Part shown: positions 50,601 through 61,541 of the stretch, in pieces | How positions within the stretch are numbered: the first letter of the stretch is position 1 | Layout: each line of letters starts with the position of its first letter | Origin: Glandiceps talaboti | Taxonomy: Eukaryota > Hemichordata > Enteropneusta > Spengelidae | Length of the DNA: 64,000 nucleotides | Assembly (NCBI RefSeq): GCF_964340395.1 | Contig: NC_135555.1 | Span: forward strand, 8,440,931-8,504,930 | Direction: 5' to 3' | Notes under the pieces: model-generated | What the model was told of the DNA's origin: nothing | The model's input: only the letters and a program-made list of their open reading frames with translations | Database searches by the model: none | Position numbers and translations under genes: made by a program

Positions 50601-53600
50601 GGATTACTACTAACATGCGCCCTTGGTGCTTCACTCACTACAGGGGAGCACCACAATTTAACACCTTTCGTAACTGCCTTGACTAGACAGGAGATAGTAA
50701 CAGAGTACATTGAGTACGTAATATGGCCAGTCTGGACCTAGACTAGTCACCAGTCGACCCGTTGGCAGATTTTTTTTGTCTCATAATCTTCAAATGTTTT
50801 GAATTTGTTATTTATTTCAAATTTTGTGAAGGAAAACGTGGTAAATTTTTATTTATTTTTCTCAGTTACTAGTAGTCTACCAATGTATGAGTTTAGTGTT
50901 CACCTGACTGTTCATAATCACTCACTCATGCTATTTCACACAAACTAAACACAATTTGATTTAATTTAGACTGAGTAAAATTTATGTATTGTAATTTTAT
51001 TCTGTTCTTGTTTTGTTAGGGATTGAATGAAGAAACTCACAAGAAATTAAGATTTCACCCTGGAGTCGTCTACATTGATGGTAAATCTTTTACTATGTAT
51101 CATTACATACATACCAGTGTTTATTTACACTGGTGTTCACACATACTAGTAGAATTTGCACTGCAGTGCAATGCTGAAAACATTTATGGCGTACCTGTAT
51201 GTAAATTATATGCAAGTGAAATAGTATTGTTCTGATGGATTGAAATGTGCTGTTCCTGATAAATATATGTAATAATAACAGAGCCTCATACTGCGTGAGT
51301 TCCAGTGTGGGTACTGGGAGGTATTTGCACTTGTACTTGCAGTGTTTTCAGCTACACTTTCACTAGCGTAGTAAGTAAAAATACAGCTGCAGAGACCACT
51401 GCAAGCACTCATGTAAATACCCAGACTACACCACACTTGCACTCTCACATCATAGGGGTTCTGTCATAAAATGCTGCACACTTTTTCTGGTTAAACACAT
51501 TATGGAAAAAGCTGACCTGATTTCATAGATTTGTCATCTAGTATATCACCTGGTTTTGTCAAATTTTGGAATTATTTTTCTCCTTCTGTAATAATTGACT
51601 ACAAAACAAGGTAAAAGTTACAAGTATTTTTGATCCAAAGTGAGGAGAGGTCTTGTGAGAAAACCATAACTTTTGATGATGGAAGATATTCAATATATTC
51701 CCTTTTCCTATCCTGGTCACAGTCATAAGATCTGCTGGTGAAAATGTTCTTTTGATTGTTTACATCTCAACACAGAGGGCGCAGTGACAAGTCAAAGTCT
51801 AGAGGAAAGACACAGTATTCTCAGTAAGGTGCAATCAGTTTTCAGTCAGTATGGATTCCCATGTCATATTGAATCACTGGAAACAGTAAGTAGACTGTCT
51901 ACATGTTTATGTTGCCTTTTACATCATGTAATTAGTGTTTAAGTTATCAAGTTTACTTTCCCAGAAAGTTAGGATAGAGTCAGTGGCAATTTGCATAAGA
52001 ACAGAAATCAACATTGTGTCTGTTTGTCAGTTATCACTTAACTCACCACTGCAAATAACTTTAAGAATCATACATTTCAGAATTGATTATGTAATTACAG
52101 TATGTTAAGATTGTTTCATTTATAAATTTGAGGCAGAATTTCATTGAATACCTGTTACTGTCGAATATGTTTTTATTATATTTGTATTTTTAGATGTGAC
52201 TTTTTCTTTTTCTTTTTGTGAGATAGTGGAAAAAGTACAAATATTAAAATTACAACTCTGGAACAATAGAATTCTTTCACAGATCAGTGCTCCTTACATG
52301 AAAATAACAAGTGAAACTCATAATTTATTTCATTATATTTGCATAAGTATGTTTATCTCTTTATGAATTTCAATTCAATTCAATTCAATGCAACTCAAAA
52401 TTCAATTCAATTCAATTCAATTCAATTCAATTTAATTCAACAAGATCACAAGATAATTGTTGCGGCTAAATGCAAATATTTTGAAGTCGAAATCACACAA
52501 TGCTCAACTGATTGTTTATTCTGAACACTTGTACTGTTATACACACAAATTTTGCAGATAATTCAATGTTTCGTTTTCATTTTAGGTTCTTGATTTAGAG
52601 GATTCAGAGGAAGGTGGACAACACAGTGAAACCAGTAGAGAGAGACTAAGTAATGAGAAGACATCTAGTGATCTTTGTAGTGGTCTGGATAAATTAATAA
52701 TTGATGAATCTCAAACACAACGACTACAAGATCTACTAGCTAGTACAAAGTCACTGACAGCTAAAGAAGATCTACTGCAGGTGTTAAGGTACAAACAGTA
52801 TGCTAATTTAATAAATATTAAAATCAGGGATCTTTTCATATTGAATATCAATATAGCTTGTATGTTCATTTCTCTGAAGTGTATATAAACTATAGGACTT
52901 CTGCCTTTGTGTAATTCCTTGGTTCTGGTAAAAGACCAGCCCTGCTGTAAAGAAATACAACCAGTATTTATTTCATGCTTGAAGTATGTTGATATGTCGA
53001 TCTCATGTCATTAAAAGCATTGTTGTGTAAATAACTTCAAGTTGCTATGGTGACATAAATCTGTTGATGACATGAAATTGTTTGTATATTCAAGCAGCAT
53101 TTCATATCATTAAACATGAATATGCAAATTAGTATGTGTGAGTACTACCTACCACTTTCCAGTCATTGTGTACTACATTGAGTACTACCTACCACTTTCC
53201 AGTCATTGTGTACTACATTGAGTACTACCTACCACTTTCCAGTCATTGTGTACTACATTGAGTACTACCTACCACTTTCCAGTCATTGTGTACTACATTG
53301 AGTACTACCTACCACTTTCCAGTCATTGTGTACTACATTGAGTACTACCTACCACTTTCCAGTCTACCAATAGGTGCATGTTTTAATATTGGTGGTACAC
53401 GCTGGTGATATCTATTTGATGACAATAGTTTACCTACTACTACAGAAAAAGTTTTTGACCAGGATTTTCTGATAGTCTGCAGTTTATGGAATATCAACAA
53501 TATAGCAAAGATTGCTGACAGTATTACATTCTTTACAAAGTTTGATTTGCAACCTTGATCTGTATTTGTGTCTTTCATAGGACAAAATTACTCCTCCATA

Positions 53601-56600
53601 TCGCAAGGACACATGACTATGATAGAATAATGGTTGGTAATAGTGGCACTAACCTGTCTATCTGTATATTAGCTGATCTTGCTAAGGGAAAGGGTGCAGC
53701 TGTTCCCTTGGATACCAATTTTGCTGATCGTCGCTATGGAGATATTTACTTTCTTAGACCAATGAGGTAACATATTTTTTCAGTTATAGTCAAATTGTAA
53801 GTGTAGAGAACTACAGATAGGTCTATGAAATTGTATATGAGAATGACAATACAGAAGTTCTTTTATTTGACATACAGACAATCATGCGTAGTGTACAGAT
53901 ACAGATTCTTCTTTAGTCATATATAAGCAAAATAAACCATTGGAATTTGAGTTTCTTGTTTTATATTTCTAAATTCATCATTCAGTCATGATTTGCTATA
54001 AAATGTAACTCTGAACAGATTCAATATGATTTCTAAATTCTGTGCCAAAGTGAAACAACCAAAAATTAAAATTTTGCTCTTTTCTTAAAATGATTTATTA
54101 GACACCACTATCAACCTGCATACTAAACAAGGTCAAAGGTTATACTGTAGCCAATCAATTGCCTTAGCCAATATCATTATTTTTTTCATTAATATTCATT
54201 GATTTCTTTTGAATGATTTTTTTCAGGGAGTTTATACACAAGGAAATTGCCATTTACAATCGTTACCACAGCATTGAACCAATCATCATACCAACATTAA
54301 CTACCAAGGTGTCAGTCAATGCTAGTATTAATCAGTTAACAGAGGCATTTGTGAATGGTTTACAAGTAAACTTTCCATCAACAGTTAGTACCGTATTCAG
54401 GTTAGTAGTCTCATTACCAGCACTAACTATCACTAACTACCAAGGCGTCAGTCAATGCTAGTATTAATCAGTTAACGGGCATTTGTGAATGGTTTACAAG
54501 TAAACTTTCCATCAACAGTCAGTACTGTATTCAGGTTAGTAGTCTCATTACCAGCACTAACTGCCACTAACTACCAAGGTGTCAGTCAATGCTAGTATTA
54601 ATCAATTAACAGAGGCATTTGTGAATGGTTTACAAGTAAACTTTCCATCAACAGTTAGTACCGTATTCAGGTGAGTAGTCTCATTACCAGCACTAACTAT
54701 CACTAACTACCAAGGCGTCAGTCAATGCTAGTATTAATCAGTTAATGGGCATTTGTGAATGGTTGATTTGTAGGCTTTCCATTATCACCTAGTATCATTA
54801 GTAAGCACTTATTCCCAACACTAATAAATTTTGACAACCAAATCACTGGTTTATGTATATAAGTCAGTCGATAGAAGAATTTATCAATGGTTGAGTGAAA
54901 TTGTCCTGAAAGCTCACACCAGAATTTTTCCCAAATGCCAAATTTTCTACACACAAAAAATGTTAACTGTAGTAAGCTTTGAAATAGTAGTCACCTTGGA
55001 AACTTGTATATTTTGTATTTATCGTCAGAACTGGGGAAAAGTTTTGTGCTGGTAAATCACCATCACCAGGTGACACAGGTCCATACAAATGCTGTGTGCT
55101 GTGTCAGGTAAGTGAGATCACATACAGTTTTTCTGATGTTCAAATCATAGACAGTCCACTGTCTATACACTAATTCACATATCTAAAGGTGAACTTTAAC
55201 ATTTTCTTTGAAACACATACTGTAATACAAATGTCATACATTAAGAGGAACATTACAAAGTAATGTGTCACTGTGATATTGAAATAACAGCACATTTTTT
55301 TCCAAACACACAAAGTAACATGTATTATGCATGTAACTATCAACTTGTTTTCTGTCTCCTAGGCTTCACTAGATACTGATGTTGGCAAATCATCGGCTCT
55401 CCAGTCAACAGAATTCTCGCTTTCACTGATGAAAACAAATAACGTACCAACAAACCAGTCCGATGAAGGGTGTTGTAATGATACAGGAACAGAATGCTGT
55501 GGACAGGGAGATGGCAGTTGCCATAGTAACCCAAAAATTAATTTGTAAGTTCACAAGGTTTTGTTTATTTTATTGAAAGTCAGGAATTCATTGTGAACGA
55601 GGGTTCAGATTTAAAGAGCAAGAACAAATGTCTTTAAAATTTAAAATCCTAATTCAACTGGTGATATGAAAAGTTCCCAAATGTAAACATTGTTATGACA
55701 ACAAGAGTATTGTTCTGGAACAGTATACCACCTTATGCACACAAATATATTTCTATAAATAATTTCAAGAAAAATATCAAAATATTCTATTTTTAACATC
55801 AATCAGTGCTACCACACTGTCAGTTATTTGGAACATTTGATAGAGTAATACAATTCTTGCTGTAAATGTTTTTTTGGTTTTTTTATCTTAGAACCCCAGA
55901 ACAGATGAAAGAATACCTCTGTTATGGATGTAGAGTTACACTTAGGAACATGGTGAGTGACATTGTCAATACTTTGTGTTCTCCATTCTAGATAATCATA
56001 ACAAGTGGCCTTCACATTCTTACCTTTAGTACAAATCAGTTAAGTCAACTTTCCTAAAGGTCAAAGTTCACAGTATCCTTGGTTCTTTTGAAAATGTATT
56101 CTTTTACTAAAATGGAGTACGCATGATTCAGTGACATTTTGTGTTGTGGGAGATTGACTTTTATGAACATTGTTTCAAATGAAAGCTGAAATTTTCTTGT
56201 TATGATAATTAGTAAGTGCATTTTACTTTGAGATGATTAATAAAATACATTAAATTATTCGAGTGCCCCTTTCAAAACCATTACTAAACAACGTTTGACT
56301 TTGAAGGCAACCACAGATTCCAGATGCCAGTTGAGTTAATTTGCCAATTGGCACACCTGTTTGTCTTTATACAAGGATTTATTGACTTTACTATCCAGAA
56401 CACAAATTCTGTCCTTTGTTGTTTTGACTCAGTAGACTTCATAGAGTATTTGTGTCAGGGCCAATTTTGGCATACATGTTGGAGAGAAATCTATTTCCAA
56501 AATTTATAATTTAGGTGATGTCATTAATCTGTCAGAATTCTAACTTTACTTGTTTTTCACATAAGCTTTTAAAAATGTATCTAACAGTAGTGTGTCATAG

Positions 56601-57242
56601 TGCTTAGAATGACATTGGTAGTTTGGAAGACTGAAAGACCCATAAGTTGCACTTTTGCAACCATAATCTAAGAAATATGTAATTTACAGGATTCGATTGT
56701 ATACATTAACGCTTGTCTACTAGTTACAGCTGACCACTAGGTGGCAGTATTCACTGGTTACAGCTGACCTCCAGGTGGCAGTGTTCTGTAGTTGCAACTG
56801 ACCACTAGGTGGCGCTGTAATCAGCTCAACAAAACCACCATACCTTCATGATTATTCTGAAATGTTGCGATTTCGTTACAGAAGGACGTTGATAAACTCC
56901 CAAGATATGTGAAGGATGAAGTGGAAAAAAGTATAAGAAGGTGAAAATATTTATACCTTGACATTGTTATTGTTGGAAAATGTCATACTTTTAATAAGTT
57001 ACCAGTTTATGATATATTTTGGTCAGTGGGCTTCACTGGTGTTTTATTTTATTATTTTTCTGTGTGCCTTTATTGGTAAGTAATGTCAATACTAATTGCA
57101 TATACTGTTTTTGAAGTTCTCACTATTCATTTCATGGTTGTCACGTTCATTTTGTCACAAATTAACAAAAAACTTTTCTCTCCATTGTAGGTCAAAAATG
57201 AAAGCTGAAATAGAAGACTTTCTTCTTGATGAGGCTGACTAA
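47668..57242 (+). CDS. CTU2: Cytosolic thiouridylase subunit 2 (CTU2/NCS2)
   Basis: With CTU1, CTU2 installs the 2-thio group on wobble U34 of Lys, Gln and Glu tRNAs in the cytosol, using sulfur delivered by URM1. Exons: 47668-47717, 48443-48517, 49143-49221, 50093-50152, 51020-51080, 51776-51885, 52586-52788, 53581-53766, 54227-54400, 55029-55107, 55363-55544, 55892-55952, 56882-56940, 57191-57242. They total 1431 nt, or 476 residues plus TAA. The start MCQV matches the human N-terminus. C22xxC25 and C41xxC44 form a zinc ribbon; SGGQSSS at 74-80 is the PP-loop; FPSTVSTVFR is a conserved block; CCVLC and CYGC lie near the C-terminus. Poly(A) signals AATAAA are at 57288, 57292 and 57301. Introns hold MITEs and tandem repeats; part of exon 9 is duplicated downstream. 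Confidence 0.95.
48535..48725 (+). mobile_element. Dispersed repeat family D, copy 2
   Basis: Shares AAGGGGCCTTGTCACT, GTCATGAGCATTTTC, CAGCTGAATGAAGA and AAGTAATGGTAATTTT with the copies at 8850 and 57600. The left terminus is missing. It lies in CTU2 intron 2. Confidence 0.6.
49747..49929. mobile_element. Palindromic MITE (family P), 183 bp
   Basis: Ends CAATCGGATTAAAATCTGCT and, inverted, CAGTCTGATTAAAATCTGAT. Arms pair through GCTAGATGTCTTTATTTA and TCTATTTC. Flanks ATGTCATGC (49738-49746) and ATGTCATTC (49930-49938) match at 8 of 9 positions, an aged 9-bp duplication. It is the same family as 30064 and 47256 and lies in CTU2 intron 3. Confidence 0.85.
50411..50698. mobile_element. MITE, 288 bp, in CTU2 intron 4
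   Basis: ACTATCTCCAGTCTAGTCAA continuing GGCAGTT at the left recurs inverted at 50672-50698 with one mismatch, giving ~27-bp TIRs. The interior is non-coding with a short C run. No target duplication was recognised, so the superfamily is unassigned. Confidence 0.75.
52365..52440. repeat. (AATTC)n microsatellite
   Basis: Repeating ATTCA pentamer with two interruptions, in CTU2 intron 6. Confidence 0.9.
53130..53364. repeat. 40-bp minisatellite, about six units, in CTU2 intron 7
   Basis: Essentially identical 40-bp units containing GAGTACTACCTACCACTTTC and CAGTCATTGTGTACTACATT. No spacer sequence, so not an array of the CRISPR kind. Its near-perfect homogeneity implies recent expansion. Confidence 0.95.
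54301..54763 (+). repeat. Partial tandem duplications of CTU2 exon 9
   Basis: The 3' 100 bp of exon 9 plus its donor and 36 bp of intron form a ~136-bp unit repeated from 54437, 54571 and 54707 (offsets 136, 134, 136). Copy 2 and copy 4 carry the same change (TTAACGGGCA or TTAATGGGCA for TTAACAGAGGCA), a 2-nt loss that breaks the frame; copy 3 keeps the coding sequence intact and has donor GTGAGT instead of GTTAGT. Copy 4 is truncated. The alternation of intact and broken copies suggests a later dimer duplication. None of the extra copies has a usable upstream acceptor in frame that I could find. Confidence 0.9.
56726..56818 (+). promoter_or_regulatory. Three CTCF-like motifs at exact 34-bp spacing
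   Basis: CCACTAGGTGGCAG (56734-56747), CCTCCAGGTGGCAG (56768-56781) and CCACTAGGTGGCGC (56802-56815) match the bilaterian CTCF core. They occupy the same position in three ~34-bp tandem units containing TTACAGCTGACC, in the same orientation, in CTU2 intron 12 just 67 bp before exon 13. The motif match is seen; CTCF binding is inferred. Confidence 0.6.
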
Positions 57243-57287
57243 CACTGGAATTCATATTAATTTTAATTTTGATGTAATTTTAAATCA

Positions 57288-57306
57288 AATAAATAAATGG
57301 AATAAA
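57288..57306 (+). terminator. CTU2 polyadenylation signals
   Basis: Three AATAAA hexamers (57288, 57292, 57301) lie 46-64 bp after the CTU2 stop. The cleavage site is not determinable. Confidence 0.7.
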
Positions 57307-57599
57307 GATTTAGCAAATTAATTATTCTGACAATTTATAAAGCATATTGTTTACCGCAGTAATATTCTGAGTAGTCTTTGATTCCAGTATTCGTGTTAAC
57401 AAGTCTTAAGTGTAGTAACATCATAACACATGGTCTGGTTGAGTTATATATAACTTTTGCTTTTGACTATGGGGACTATAGTCAAAGCAAAAAATACCGA
57501 TGTAAAATAACAACGAACGATTAGCCAACATCTACATCGGATTGTAATCAGATTGATGGAATTTATACTCTGGTCATTCTATGTCATGACAATACGTGT

Positions 57600-57840
57600 C
57601 TACGTCACCGGTTCTGCTGTGTTCGAAATATGAGTCGAATGTTGAAAATTACCATTACTTTCTCTGATTTTTCTTTGATATTACTGGCTGGTATAATTAT
57701 GTTATTCTCCAATATTTTTCTTCATTCAGCCAGAAAATACTCATGACCTATGGGTAGTAACTTGTAGTAACAAGGACCCCTTTGGTCTCTCGGATTTTCC
57801 TTGGCTGAATGAAGAAAAATAATGGGGAATAGTAGCATCT
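57600..57840 (-). mobile_element. Dispersed repeat family D, copy 3
   Basis: Read on the minus strand it begins CTTCATTCAGCCAAGGAAAA and continues GTCATGAGTATTTTCTGGCT and AGTAATGGTAATTTTC, in the same order as the copies at 8850 and 48535. The outer 110 bp are inverted (TTCATTCAGCCA at both ends). It lies between the convergent CTU2 and MRPL52 genes. A fragment with the family P terminus (CAATCTGATTACAATCCGAT on the minus strand, ending 57555) lies just beside it. Confidence 0.65.
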
Positions 57841-58006
57841 ATTAAATTGTCAAATATACTGCCATGCTCATTTGTATGTTTTGGTAAGTTACTATTATGT
57901 GGTGAAAACTGGACCAAAAAGAACCTTCTAAAAGCATGCAATGCTGAAAATTATGGAAACGAAGACAAAGTCACGTCAATATCAAATACTTTGAATATTT
58001 ATGACA

Positions 58007-58012
58007 TTTATT
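58007..58012 (-). terminator. Candidate MRPL52 polyadenylation signal
   Basis: AATAAA on the minus strand, about 330 bp after the MRPL52 stop codon. It is the first clear hexamer I see; use is inferred. Confidence 0.4.
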
Positions 58013-58341
58013 TTGTTTTTCATATTCATCACAATAAATACCATATGAGTATCAAAGTATATCAATTTTGAAGTCACAAAACTTGTCTGATGACAAACCA
58101 AATTCTACTCGATCATTAAAAGAAATGTGATGAAAAACATTAAATGAAGGGTTGAGAATTTTCAAACTTGCAAACTTTTCACATATTTCCATAAAGTGGA
58201 CTGGTGTCCTTCTGGTCTGTAGACATTCCTTAGATCTCTCACAAACTTTTCATTTTGTTCTTTTCTTGCCTATTAAACACCTCTGCACACATTAAGGAAG
58301 GTCAAAGGTCACTGAGATCCAATTCTTCACTGCATACCACC

Positions 58342-60394
58342 TTACTTTGTTTTCCACTGACTTCCCTTTGGTCTTAGTCTACTTTTTCTTATTGTTTCTT
58401 CCATCTCTTGTGTAACTTGTTTGTTATGTGCATGTTTCTCTTTGGCAGCTAACATTTCTTTGGCATAAATGTCTATTTTTTTCTGAAAATAAAGAAGGAA
58501 AATATTGAAATATTGGTCTACAAATGTTGGTATTTTCTACACAAAATCAAGTTGGTGATAATAACTAACATTTCTTTGGCATAAATGTCTATTTTGTTCT
58601 GAAAAAAATTTAAGGAAAATATATATTTATACACAAGTAGGTTGATTTCCTGTACAAAATCATGACGATAATATTCCCACATTTAACATAACTCCACTGA
58701 CATGTCTTTAAACTTCCTTATTTGGAGTGACAACACAATCTTTCCTTATTTGGTATGGTGCTATCACTGAGTTATGACATCCATTGTTCCTAACTTGAAA
58801 TATGGCAATCACTGAGTATGACATCATATTTCCTTATTTGGTATGGTGCCATTGCTGACTTATGACATCATATTTCCTTATTTGGTATGGTGTTATCATT
58901 GAGTTGTGACATCTTTCCTTATATAGTATGTTATTTGCATTTTACTTACAGCTATATCTTTTCTGTATTGTTCATTCATAATTTGTCTTTCTGTTGGTGG
59001 TGCAGGTCTTCCATCTAAAAATATAATCAGATAATTTTCTAGTTCAGTATTTTATTTACCTTCAGTTTGCATCTGTTACCAAAATACATCTCTTTCCTTA
59101 ATTGTTTTTGTATAATATAATATTTACAAGGGGCAAAGACTTGCAAAGTTTGCACGTATGATACTGGTTAAATGCAGATTTTTGTAAAACTTCATTTCCA
59201 TGGACAGGAGAAATGTAGTAAAATTCACTTCTTACCTTTTAACTATTTAACAATATTGAAAATGTTTTAAAAAGAAACAGAGAGCATCAGACAGATTTAT
59301 ACCCACTTTAAAATAACAACTTTATCAAAACAGGTAATATGAGGAATATTGTACCATTTGTATTTAGAAAGAACTATTTACGATGTAAATAAATCAACAA
59401 ATCAAGACACCAGGTGGACCAAGAGACTCATAGAATGGCAACCAAGAACAGGGAAAAGAAGAGAAAGACAAAAAAGGAGAATAGAGAGATGAAATAACCA
59501 CATACATGAATAAGGAAACATGGAGTAGAAAGACAGGAGACAGACCAGAATGGAAATTGGAGGGCTTCACCCAACACTGGATGAACATAGCCACAACTAC
59601 CTAATTATTTACAATGTAGATATTTTACCTTCATATGTCCAATCTGGTAGGTCTACTAGTGGTCCATAGTCATGTGTTGGATTCCTTGCCAATCCTTGTC
59701 TGTAGAGTAGATATAATATAATTATTGTACAAGTTCAAAATTTGCAAGTTAGCGTGACCCCTTTTCTTATTTGTTTCTCATCACTAGTGTAAAGATAATA
59801 ATGGGTTTCTTCTTCACTTTTTGTATCTTGCCATGAAAAATTTTTGCTGAAAGAAAACGTATGAAAACAATCGAACTCACCTTTCTCTCCACTTGCCTCC
59901 AGCACACAAAACCTGACTGGTAACCAAATGTCTCCTTTGAAGCTGTATACATCTAGAAAGATAGAAAACTTGATGTATTCCTGAAAAAACAAATACCATT
60001 ACAGGTCAGTGAATATGAGCACAAACAGCACAACCTATAAATTCAATTTGGCCAGAAAACTATTGATTTTGGAAAATTACACAACAAGGAAATAAGTGCA
60101 AACTTACTGATGCACATAATCTCATATTTCAGATTTATGATGGCCACTTTATTTTCTTTCTTTTTTTTGTATTTAATGAAATTTTTATCGCAGTCAGAAT
60201 TTGAACAACAAAGAAGAAAAACAAAAAGCTTGAAAGTAATTCAAGTAAAAATTACAATTCTCTACAAATCTTAATATTATTAGGTCATGGGCATAAATTC
60301 TTTATTTCTAAGTGTATGAGTTAACAATATCACAACTATAGTCAATACACCACCACCTTCTCCATCATCATCATCATCATCATCGTCATCATCG

Positions 60395-60427
<33 letters not shown>

Positions 60428-61007
60428 CGCCTTCCCCTTATGCATTATATAAATGACAAAGATAATTGACTGAAAGAATAGCCGCATTCAATTAATCTAT
60501 CCCAGGTTCTAACCAACATGTTGAATTTCAATGGATTTAAAGATGCATCCATTCACACAGTTTATAAAGTCCACTGTGTACAGCACATAAATTAAATTAA
60601 CATGATTTACAAAATAAATTCCCTATTAAGTGAACTCTGACATCATTTATCAATAAACAAAACATATTCAATGATTGGGTTGGGTTGGAACTTGCGAAAT
60701 GCGTACATTTATCTAAATTCTCGGGTATGTAACCGTCACCTGGTTCGGACTTCCAGCACACCCATACTCGAGTCGAGGGCCTTGGGGGGGGGGGGGGGGC
60801 ATGGTTAAAAAAACGTGATTTCAAGATGTGTACATGCTGTACGTTTTGTAAACTAATGAATATCGCAGGAAAGTAACTGCCACGATTAGTAAGTGTATGA
60901 CCTTTTTAACTGTTCTTTTTTTCACAGATACTTCAATCAGCACTATTAGTATTCTACAAATTCTCCTCAAATAAAAGCGCGTACTTACTTCTCAAGGGGG
61001 CTGCCAT
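58342..61007 (-). CDS. MRPL52: Mitochondrial large ribosomal subunit protein mL52
   Basis: mL52 is a metazoan-specific component of the mitochondrial 39S subunit, imported into the matrix. Exons in transcript order: 61007-60985, 59952-59881, 59699-59629, 59014-58950, 58482-58342 (372 nt, 123 residues plus TAA), the same length as the human protein. Recognisable blocks are [36 protein letters not shown], and a lysine/glutamate-rich helix (KKIDIYAKEMLAAKEKHAHN) toward the C-terminus. The N-terminus MAAPLRSK is basic, as in a presequence. Exon 1 is the uncertain one: only the GTACGC donor (60984) keeps frame, while the better-looking GTAAGT four bases earlier does not. CTU2 lies tail-to-tail and the kinase gene head-to-head. 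Confidence 0.9.
58565..58680 (-). repeat. Partial duplication of MRPL52 exon 5 start
   Basis: Plus-strand ACTAACATTTCTTTGGCATA at 58564 repeats the exon-5 sequence at 58448 with an offset of 116 bp, and the following intron sequence is also duplicated with divergence. On the minus strand the copy retains TTTTTTTCAG followed by eleven codons matching the exon start (NKIDIYAKEML), then reads into different sequence with a stop eleven codons later. It could serve as an alternative last exon. Confidence 0.75.
58685..58935. repeat. Imperfect tandem repeat in MRPL52 intron 4
   Basis: Four to five units sharing TTTCCTTATTTGGTATGGTG and ATCACTGAGTTATGACATC, about 55-65 bp each. They end a few bases before the exon at 58950. 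Confidence 0.75.
59953..60984. other. MRPL52 intron 1
   Basis: About 1 kb without exons. It contains a (TCA)n/(TCG) trinucleotide tract at 60363-60427 and a 15-base G run near 60785. No element boundaries are clear. Confidence 0.7.
60363..60427. repeat. (ATC)n microsatellite
   Basis: Repeating ATC with two CGTC interruptions. Confidence 0.92.
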
Positions 61008-61541
61008 GTTGTTTAGTTGTAGTTAAAATCTTTGCTCCAGTACAACTTCCGTGGGTTCTGGGAAAACCCACTGACGTGTGACGTCACATATACTATCTAC
61101 AGTCCGGTCCCCGAGACTTGAGGGAAGTTACACATACGGATGAGATTGAGAATGTATTTCCAGTTTGCCGAATTTTAGTGTTACTGACGAATACTTACTC
61201 AGAGTAAACGTATTGCATGTGAGCAGTTACATCGTCTCAGTGTGACTACAGTACATCTACAGTGTACATCTGTATGTACAGTGCATCTCGACTGGACTTT
61301 AGACACGCACTGCACTGAGAGTCATTCAGACCCGGAAGAAATTTTGCATACCACGGCACACGTACACTGGTTTCTCGTCGCAGTGGGGGTTAGAATCTTG
61401 ATTGCAGCAGCAAACAGTGAAACAGTTCTTCGTGATCATGCAACAGGGCTAAATGTGAAAGACTTGAATCCGCAATGAGATGTTTTAGTAGATATTCAGA
61501 TAAACTAGTTTGATATTTGCTGAAAAGGTGAATCCGGGACA
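61008..61541. promoter_or_regulatory. Putative bidirectional promoter, MRPL52 / kinase
   Basis: The two start codons are 534 bp apart, divergent. Between them are ACTTCCG (61045-61051, ETS-like), TGACGTG (61072) and a perfect palindromic CRE, TGACGTCA (61079-61086). The CRE is about 70 bp from the MRPL52 ATG, and there is no TATA box close to either start. Several short upstream ATGs precede the kinase start. Use by either gene is inferred. Confidence 0.5.

Noticed and set aside
53130-53364. CRISPR-like array
   Set aside because: Contiguous identical 40-bp units without spacers in an animal intron.
54555-54670. CTU2 exon 9 copy 3 as a cassette exon
   Set aside because: From the available AG at 54553-54554 the coding frame meets a TAA before the exon-like part; read-through from copy 1 also stops at 54459-54461.
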